Assembly: GCF_963678635.1 (NCBI RefSeq)
Contig: NC_087067.1
Span: forward strand, 47,418,001 to 47,482,000
DNA from: Symsagittifera roscoffensis
Taxonomy: Eukaryota; Xenacoelomorpha; Acoela; Convolutidae
Length of the DNA: 64,000 bases
Reading direction: 5' to 3'
Position numbers and translations under genes: made by a program. Position 1 is the first letter of the stretch. Every line of letters starts with the position of its first letter. The notes below the pieces were generated by a model that saw only the letters and a program-made list of their open reading frames with translations, was not told the origin of the DNA and searched no databases. Positions 55,401 to 64,000 of this stretch are shown piece by piece.

Positions 55401-57009
55401 CGGGTGGGGTTAATCAAGGATGGGGGAGAATTCAACGGAATCTTTTTGCAATTTAAATTTAGGTTTTGAAATGGATTAGGCCAGGACGTACACTCGCTTT
55501 GCAAAGTTTCCACATCACTCACTTGATAAATGCTGAAATTCTTGCTAAATTTTGCACGTTTCGCGATAGAAAAAAAAGTGGAGAAAAAAAAACCATTTTA
55601 AACTGATTTCCTACTTATTATAAAATCCATTATAATGGATTCAAATGAATTATAATGCATTTTGTTTTGGCGAGAAAAAATGGATTTATATCCATTTTTG
55701 TCCAATTTTGTTGTCTGAACGTAACATGGGAATCGATTATTTTTACAACAATATAGACCACGAAAATCCATTATAATCGATTTGTTTTCACTTTTCTTAA
55801 ATGCAGGCAATTAGTTAATTTTAAATTTTTGTCACTGTGGTTTGTTCCTTGAAAGATATAAATCGGATGAGGGGCCGAAGGGATGATTTTGAAGCATTCC
55901 CGCAAAATTTGCAATATTTTGCAAAAATAATCGAATTTAGTTCTAACAATGAAATGAATTGTTATCAATTATAATGAACTATAATGGATTTTTTATATTT
56001 CATATGCTTTTAGCATATGCTTTTAAGAAGAGAAAAAGTCAGTTTTTCAGACAATAAAATCCATTTTTCTGATAACATAATTGATATTTTAGGTCCTAGA
56101 TTTTACTGCAATTTTATGGCGATAGCAAGAGGTTTTGTTGCGATTTTTTGGCAGTTTTATGGCGAATACAATAGGTTTTATTGCAATTTTATGGCGATTT
56201 CAGGGCGAAAAAAATAAATTTTGTTGAGATTATGTGGAGATAAAAAAACATTTTAGTGGAATTATGAGTCAATATCATCTTCGTGAAAATAATCTCTTTT
56301 CTTTCTGTTCGAATAGAAAACGTTGTTTAAATTGGTTACACATAATCGATTATATTGGCAACAATTTCCGCAACATTTTCTCGATTTGATCTATTTTTAT
56401 CCGAGAAACTTCAGTGCGGGAATGTTTCCTTAAACAGCTTCTGCTCAAACTATTTCGGTGGGTTTGTGACACAAGTACACCAGAGTTACTGAAATAGTTT
56501 GCACTAAAAAAATTCCGAGTCAAGCTGGTGGTTGAAATTTGTAACCAAGTCAGAGTATAAAAGGAAACAACAGCTGAAACATTAGGCTAAAGTTGCTACA
56601 AATAAGCGATACAGTTTATGAGCCAAGTATGATCAACCACGTAAACATTAATATCAATAATACCCGCATTGGAGTTCCATGAAGAAAAATCGATTATAAC
56701 TGAGTTTCCTTGTCAGTGTCCACAAAAGTGAAAACAAATCGATTATAATTATTTAAAATGGATTATAATATTACTGTTTTTCGAGGCAACAAAATCATTT
56801 TTTCATCCATTATAATCGATTTATTTTCACTTTTGTGGACATTGAAAAGGAAACTAAATTATGATTGATTTTTTCCACTTTACTGAGATGCGAATTTCAA
56901 CGCACATAAAGTTTTTTCTACGTTTAAATAAAGTTGGTTACGTTGGTTACTTGTTGTTCGATTGAACTTTTTTCTAATTAACTTTGATATTTTTGTTACT
57001 TTTTTAAAT

Positions 57010-57251
57010 ATTTCTCAACATTACCCCCCTAGCGTTTGCCCACTTCCCCCTTAGCGTTTGCAACGTGTTCAGGTGGGGGAAGGGTTGGGTTCAGGTGGGG
57101 ATGGGTTTAAGTGGGATGGTATGTGTGTTGAGGTGGGGAGTATGTGGGTTCAGGTGGGGGGGGGGGGGGGGAATATGTTGGTTCAGGTGGGGGGGGGGGT
57201 ATGTTGGTTCAGGTGGGGGGGGGGGTTGTATGTGGGTTCAGGTGTCGGGCA
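57010..57251. repeat. G-rich minisatellite ending at assembly gap
   Basis: The same TTCAGGTGGGG array as at 55.2 kb. It runs into 200 N (57252-57451), so the true array length and what follows it are unknown. Confidence 0.9.
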
Positions 57252-57451
57252 NNNNNNNNNNNNNNNNNNNNNNNNNNNNNNNNNNNNNNNNNNNNNNNNN
57301 NNNNNNNNNNNNNNNNNNNNNNNNNNNNNNNNNNNNNNNNNNNNNNNNNNNNNNNNNNNNNNNNNNNNNNNNNNNNNNNNNNNNNNNNNNNNNNNNNNNN
57401 NNNNNNNNNNNNNNNNNNNNNNNNNNNNNNNNNNNNNNNNNNNNNNNNNNN
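57252..57451. other. Assembly gap, 200 N
   Basis: Exactly 200 unresolved bases, probably a placeholder size. The sequences on either side differ in composition (G-rich array to the left, A-rich gypsy-like sequence to the right), so their adjacency is not proven. Confidence 0.99.
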
Positions 57452-57792
57452 GGAAAAAAAATCACATGAGTTAGAAATTTTACAGATTGTAAACTTCAAT
57501 AGCAAAATTTCATCGAACAATTCACCTGCAATACTGAAATCAGTTCTAAACTAGTATTTATAGACCAATTATATTTATGATGGAATACCACTATAAAATA
57601 ATAAATAACTCATCTGGTGCTGCGACCAAAAGTCTCGAACAAGACCTTATCTAACTTAGATTTAGAAAAAAGTAGATTTTAGAATTAGACAACTGCAAAA
57701 TTGCAAAAATGCTAGACGAAAGAGATAATTTAACAAAAATGTCTCTACGTCTCATACCAAAAATACCAGGTATTGAAAGAAGACCAAGATTC

Positions 57793-60700
57793 TGGCGCTA
57801 AAGGCAATCAGGAATCGAACCACTCTGCTACATGATATTACGATGGAAACCGGAACAAAATTTTGTATTCAGAATGATTTATGCAGTAATTTTAAACTTT
57901 CATTTACTGACATGAATATAATTTGAAGAAACCCTTCAACAACATTATTGGTGCTAAACCTGCTATCTATCTAAAAACGACTGATAAAATCAACACAAGT
58001 CGTTCCCCCCAAAAGTCTGCAGTAAGTCATAAAAATTTTATAAATAAATTATTAAATACAAAATACGAAAATCAGATAGAACAAAAATCATTTTTTTCAT
58101 AAATTATTTGAGTTTTCTCATCCCAGCTTCATCATCTAAAACATAACAGCAACAATTCAAGAAACTAATCTCATCAAAACCTTAACTTTAAAATCTCAAA
58201 GTCGTCTATTAAAACTTATCTAGCCTTATCCTTGTTTTCAATACGCTACTTTTATGCAGTAAACATATCATCAATGCTTTCCTTGGATCTTTCATTTTAA
58301 ATTTAACCTATAATTAATTTAATTTATTATTGATCATCAAGGCTTTCCTTGGATTAAAATCAGAGTAATTTTGTTCTCCCCTTCCCACAATTTCAAAGTG
58401 TCAAACGACTTTAAACGTCGAATCACTACCCAATCCTTATTATCGACCCAGGACTAACAGAAATTTTGAAAAAACTAACCATTTTAAATAGCATAACATC
58501 ATAACAAAACAAAAACAAATTATAAAAAAACGATGTTCAAAATGAAGAAACGCAGTCTCAGAATCAGAAACAAACACAATACAGGAACTTCAAAATTAAA
58601 AAGACTCGACAAAAAAAATAACCCAATAGACGACCAGATATATTTTTCCGACTCAGAAGCCACAACACCATCATCAAAACAAGGAAAACGCAAAACAAAA
58701 ATTCATTTATCAACAAACCAATACGTCTACATAATTGGAATTAACCAATAAGGCATATTGAATGTTACACACTGACAGTTTTACAAACAAAACCTGATCG
58801 AGTACAACAAAAAATTCTACAATAATTCGATACTCCCATTTTTCAAAAAACCACAAAATGATCACGCACGAGGACAATTACAATTTTGTTACAACTTATT
58901 TGCAAATCTATTCGAAAAAGGAAATAGCTCATGTTAAAAGCATTTTCTTAAGTAGAAAAAAACTATAAATCCTTGACCACTATCTCAAAGATATATGTAA
59001 TATCATATCATACTATGGTATATTTACAAAAGAAATTGAATCACCAAAACCAAATCACATGAGACACCAAATACAAACAGACGATATAGATATAGAATTC
59101 CCAAAAGTTTTTACTGATTATATTTAAAAAATGCTTCACCAAAATTCTCAAAGAGCAAATTCAATATTCACAAACGATATATTTTTAATTATCTATAGCT
59201 ATCTGTCCATAATAGAATCAAGAAAAACACAAAGTAAGTCGCCAACTCAAAAATCCTGACATACAGCTGTAAGACAAGAAATGCTAAGCACGATCTACAA
59301 AAGATACTAGCATGGTTTTCAATTGATTATTTTGTCCATAACATCTATCTCATATCACTAGCAAGAAAAAGTTTTTGACCACAAAATTCAGATGATGAAA
59401 CTATATTGGCAGATGAAAAAGATTATGTTTGGGTTCCTGAAAGGTCTCGTCCCTTATTTATTAATATACTAACTGATATATCAAGTCAAGCAATTACCAA
59501 AACTTCCATCAAAAGAGGTTACGTTAGAATAACTCCACTTACTAATGATGCAACGCCCTTAAATTATTATTCATTATTCACTGACAGACCAGGAAACAAT
59601 AGTTTGAATTCTACATTTATTAATACACAAGAAAATTTAAACGGAACAAAAAATCTTACGAAACATGATATTCAAAATCATCAAAACAAGGAAAACGCAA
59701 AACAAAAATTCATTTATCAACAAACCAATACGTCTACATAATTGGAATCAACCAATAAGACATATTGAATGTTACACACTGACAGTTTTACAAAAAAAAA
59801 CATGATCGAGTACAACAAAAAATTCGACGATAATTCGATACTCCCATTTTTCAAAAAACCACAAAAAGATCCCGCACGAGGACAAGTACAATTTTGTTAC
59901 AACTTATTTGCAAATCTATTCGAAAAAGGAAATAGCTCATGTTAAAAGCATTTTCTTAAGTAGAAAAAAAACTACAAATGCTTGACCACTATCTCAAAGA
60001 TATATGTAATATCATATCATACTATGGTATATTTACAAAAGAAATTGAATCACCAAAACCAAATCACATGAGACACCAAATACAAACACACGATATAGAT
60101 ATAGAATTCTCAAAAGTTTTTACAGGTTATATTTAAAAAATGCTTCACCAAAAATCACAAAGAGCAAATTCAATATTCACAAACGATATATTTTTAATCA
60201 TCTATAGCTATCTGTCCATATTAGATTCAAGAAAAACACAAAGTAAGTCGCCAACTCAAAAATCCTGACATACAGCTGTAAGACAAGAAATGCTAAGCAC
60301 GATCTACAAAAGATACTAGCATGGTTTTCAATTGATTATTTTGTCCATAACATCTATCTCATATCACTAGCAAGAAAAAGTTTTTGACCACAAAACTCAG
60401 ATGATGAAACTATATTGGCAGATGAAAACGATTATGTTTGGGACCCTGAAAATTCTCGTCCCTTATTTATTAATATACTAACTGAAATATCAAGTCAAGC
60501 AATTACCAAAACTTCCATCAATAGAGGTTACGTTAGAATAACTCCACTTACTAATGATGCAACGCCCTTAAATTATTATTCATTATTAACTGACAGACCA
60601 GGAAACAATAGTTTAAATTCTACATTTAATATTACACAAGAAAATTTAAACGGAACAAAAAATCTTTTAAAAAAATGATATTCAAACTCCATCACAATGA

Positions 60701-63700
60701 AGAAATAGTTGAAAAAAAAACCAGCAACAAAGCATTTTCCCTATACACCCTATACTTACGACTCCAAAAAACAAAAAAAGAGCATTTCCACAAACAACTA
60801 TACAACCCACAGTAAAACCTTCCGTTATTCCAAAATATTCACAAATGGACTATCAAACATTTAAACTAGTAACGCCATCAAGACTAACAAATAAACGAAA
60901 GACGTCTAATAGAAACAATTTCTCAGATCATAATATAGTAATTTTGCAAAATCCAAAACAGCAAAACCCCCCAATATGAGTAGTCAAAATCAACTACAAC
61001 CACACAACTATAATTAAAATGTACCACAACAAGCCTCTCACACAAAAATCTTTAACGATCATCAACGAGCTACACTAAACTGTAGAGAAAATTATCCACT
61101 TTTTCAACAAAATAAAAACATGTCAAGAACAAACACCATATTAGGAATCAACCACATTACTCAGAAGATCAAGAATACTATCATTAAAATCGACGACGGT
61201 TCAATACAAATCAGCAAAACAATAATTGGAATATTGATCAGCCAGACCCTTTCTATCAAACATATCTTTTCGAACCATATACATGAAACAAACAAACATG
61301 ACAAACAAGGCATCATCCAACGTCAAACAATAACAACTTTCATTCACAAAACACAGTAAATATACAAAATTACCAACCAACTCAAATGCAAAATGAAATC
61401 CCACTACCGTAATAACTACAACAACTCCAAATAACAAAATCTCAACTTACAATTTTTTTCTCAAATACCAAATGCCGCACAATACAATCGCTACAAATGA
61501 CTATGAATCCATACCTTATGAGTAGATCCTCTATAGCTTCAAATAAGCAAATAATGGTATTCACAGGAACAGATCCCAAATTCTCAGTAGAAGATTATTT
61601 AAATGCAGTCAAAGCCAATTTTATTTCAAATATAGGACCTGAACCAGGAAATACGCCACGCAATAGGATAATCAGAAATAACCACAAAAACATAAAGCAC
61701 CAAATAAATCAATTTACCAGTACATGAAAAAAGACCAAAATTCACCAAACAAAAACCTTTATAGTAACAATAGTTCAGGAAAACCACTTCCTGATAATTA
61801 TAATACCTCTAGACAACAATCAGCCTACAGATATAACTATCGTGGAAGATCTCCAGATCAAAGAAATTCACAGAATTTCTCAAAAAACAGATACAGTCGA
61901 TCAAACAGTCAGAACAATCAGTATCGAAACAACTATTCAAGATCAAACTCAAATAGAAGTATTCAAGATTAAATTTTTAAAATTATAACAGAAATTGTTT
62001 AAACACAAAATCCCGAAACATATTATATTCAAAAGATCATTCTAGAAATTCCTCATACAATAGAAACAGAAACTATTCAAATCATAGGAATAGACTATAT
62101 CAAAATAACAGATCACGAAACTATTCAAACTGAAGAACAAACTATGATAATTATCACAAAAGATCACTTGACAATTCTCAGAATAGATATTATAATTTTT
62201 CAAAGCGTCAAAAAATTTGTTTTCAATCAACGCATAGAAATAATACACAATATCAAAACTCACAACAAAACTATAGAAGCAGTACACCTAAGCATAAATA
62301 TAAGTTAACCAAATACAATCAACTGAAGAAAATCAATCACAGCCTCCCCGTATTGATAACACAGAAAACACAGAACTACAACTAAATCACATAAATTGCA
62401 AAACCACATATGATAAGAGCGAAACAGAAAAATACGCTTTCAATAAACATGCTTCAGATTGAAAAAGAACACGAAACACCAACAGAATCAAAATAAAAAC
62501 AAAACAAAAATAATCGTTTCCAAAATCCTGATAATACTAAAAAAAACAGACCCTACTGAACAAGAACTTAAAGGAAGTTCAAGAATAAATAATTTATATC
62601 AGAATACAACAAATAAAATACAACTACCCAAAGAAAAAGTTTGGACAATCTCACTTCTCTTAGAAAGTCTAAAAAGAAAAGATTTTCAATCACCAGACCT
62701 CGAAATTGATTTTTTATTAGACTCAGGAGAAGAATCAAATATAAAAAATATTCCCACATGAATTGAAATAGAAACTTTACATCCAAAACTAATGTTCTCA
62801 AAAATCTCAAGCGCATTAGCTACAGCTTACGGATCAAGTTTAACAAATTTTGGAAAAATCCAGTTGTTCCTTCTTCCCACTCAAACAATGGAACAGAATA
62901 TACTTTTAATTAAACCTTTCCAACAAAAATTCCATATCACAGATATAGAACACAAAATCGTTGGAATGCCATTTGTTACTAAATGTATTCCCAGTATTAG
63001 TATTCTAAACAGCAAAATACATATAAAAGACAAATATACAAGAATGAAAAACCCATCAATTACATACTTTCGAAGGTTAATTAAACAACAACCATTTTTC
63101 TCCAAATTCTATCCTATATATAACCAAGAACGAAAAAACATCAAACCAGTAGCAGGATATGTATAATTTTTTCAGTAAGTCAAGTCCATCAACATAACAT
63201 GAAACAAACAAACAACTACTATATATGTCAGACCTTGAATTCAAGCCAATTAATAAATTGTTTTGATTAACAATCTCATCCATTAAATACAAAATCATAT
63301 ATAATTTCCTTACATGTATGCAATAATTCTCCAAGCAAACTAACCTTACCTTTAAGACTTTTAGGTTTTTTTGAAACTAATGCAACAACTTCTCCCACAA
63401 TAGAAACAGCATATAGAGTTAATAGTGTTTTAAAACTATCGAATATATGTCAATCAACAGTTCTTATTGAAGAATTATCAATAAATAATATATTAAGTGA
63501 TTTAAAAAAAAACACAGACTATCTAAAAAACCACCCTATTTTAACCCAACATTTCACGTATCAAAATATACCACTGAACATCAAAAACTCCTTACAATGT
63601 TAAATTTTCAACACTCTCAAACCCAATGGCTTAGGTAACAACTAAACTCGATGTTGGGAAAGTAAATCTACCACTAGACCTACCTCTGAAACCTGACGCA

Positions 63701-64000
63701 GTTTTCAAAAAACAACGAGCAAATAAAGTCTCAGTTTACTTACAAGATAAAGAAACTAGGCATACTGGATCAATACGAAACTATTTCCCCAGTAAATAAA
63801 GATGAACAACCAAAAGAAAAGACTTTCATAAATCGCGTTATTATTTTAGCGTAAAGAGAATCAATGAAAACTGTTTTAGACGCAAGATACCTCAATTCAA
63901 TCTTTGATGAATCTAAATGTATTTGGCCCATAGAATCATTTCAAGAAATTCTCCCAAAAATAAACGGAAAGTACTTTACAACAGCTGACATGAACAGCGC
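57793..64000 (+). mobile_element. Ty3/gypsy-like element, decayed and cut by window end
   Basis: Plus-strand pieces in retroelement order: gag-like sequence (the block repeated at 58.7-60.7 kb; TGTDPKFSVEDYLNAVKANF near 61580); an Asn/Arg/Ser-rich region like a nucleocapsid (61730-61970); a retropepsin-like DFLLDSGEESNI near 62710; and the start of reverse transcriptase near 63860-64000 (LDARYLNS, FTTADMNSA). The frame is interrupted many times, so it is an old, non-functional copy. A TGGCGC...GGAATCGAACC stretch at 57793 could be its primer-binding site, but the tRNA pairing is incomplete and the 5' LTR may lie in or before the gap. The 3' part is outside the window. Codon use is strongly A-rich. 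Confidence 0.75.
58672..60667 (+). repeat. 1007-bp tandem duplication within gypsy-like element
   Basis: Copy 1 (about 58672-59678) and copy 2 (about 59679-60667) are near-identical with a constant offset of 1007. Both include TTACACACTGACAGTTTTAC and the stretch encoding DRPGNNSLNSTF. The differences are few compared with the decay of the element as a whole, so the duplication may be younger than the insertion. Confidence 0.9.

Larger units (their letters stand above)
53990..57251. repeat. Two direct ~1.4-kb repeats, inverted relative to 36 kb
   Basis: About 53990-55400 and 55865-57251 are direct copies starting AGGGGCCGAAGGGATG. Both contain the palindrome CATATGCTTTTAGCATATG, the reverse complement of the 36600-37000 segment, and a terminal G-rich array. 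Between them, at about 55600-55810, is the reverse complement of the end of the 1.9-kb unit. The order (segment, array, unit end) is exactly the inverse of that at 36 kb, so all belong to one repeat family in two orientations. Confidence 0.85.

Noticed and set aside
57058-57554. Open frames crossing 57.06-57.55 kb
   Set aside because: They run through 200 N and a G-rich array, so the openness means nothing.

Overview
This is AT-rich, intron- and repeat-dominated DNA from an invertebrate animal. The host genes are metazoan types: a Cys-loop receptor, tetraspanins, and a membrane collagen with a 54-bp Gly-X-Y exon. The mobile elements (BEL/Pao and Ty3/gypsy LTR elements, hAT-like and other MITEs) fit this. 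I cannot assign a phylum. Host coding sequence is sparse; most of the 64 kb is transposons, decayed duplications and AT- or C-rich satellites.

Layout: 1-2.5 kb is a diverged tandem duplication. 2.9-4.6 kb holds four exons, on the minus strand, of a short transmembrane collagen-like protein. 5-9.4 kb is another diverged tandem duplication. 9.4-18.7 kb has no secure gene apart from a possible terminal exon at 16.9 kb. 18.77-23.31 kb is a non-autonomous LTR element with 387-bp LTRs and a GTGA target duplication. 24.35-25.73 kb is a miniature LTR element (TRIM-like) inserted in the last codons of a tetraspanin gene. 25.7-27.7 kb holds two decayed tetraspanin paralogues in tandem on the minus strand. 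28-30.7 kb holds two MITEs and a cluster of a dispersed short motif.

30.7-36.6 kb is three tandem copies of a ~1.9-kb unit, each ending in a C-rich minisatellite. Related sequence lies inverted at 54-57.25 kb, where an assembly gap of 200 N falls inside a G-rich array. 40.89-50.53 kb is a structurally complete BEL/Pao retrotransposon on the minus strand: 476-bp LTRs that look identical, a GAGAG target duplication, a 2232-residue gag-pol frame, an extra upstream ORF of about 214 residues, and a leader with a 21-bp tandem array. 50.75-52.45 kb holds the last three exons of a nicotinic-type ligand-gated channel, about 210 bp from the BEL insertion. From 57.8 kb to the window end is a decayed Ty3/gypsy-like element with an internal 1-kb duplication, cut at the edge.

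The most unusual material is in the BEL element: an accessory ORF tentatively SGNH-hydrolase-like, and a class-II-tRNA-like sequence with A and B boxes in each LTR just downstream of a TATA box. The second point of interest is the TRIM-like insertion that replaced the C-terminus of a tetraspanin reading frame. All calls come from reading the sequence; no searches were run.
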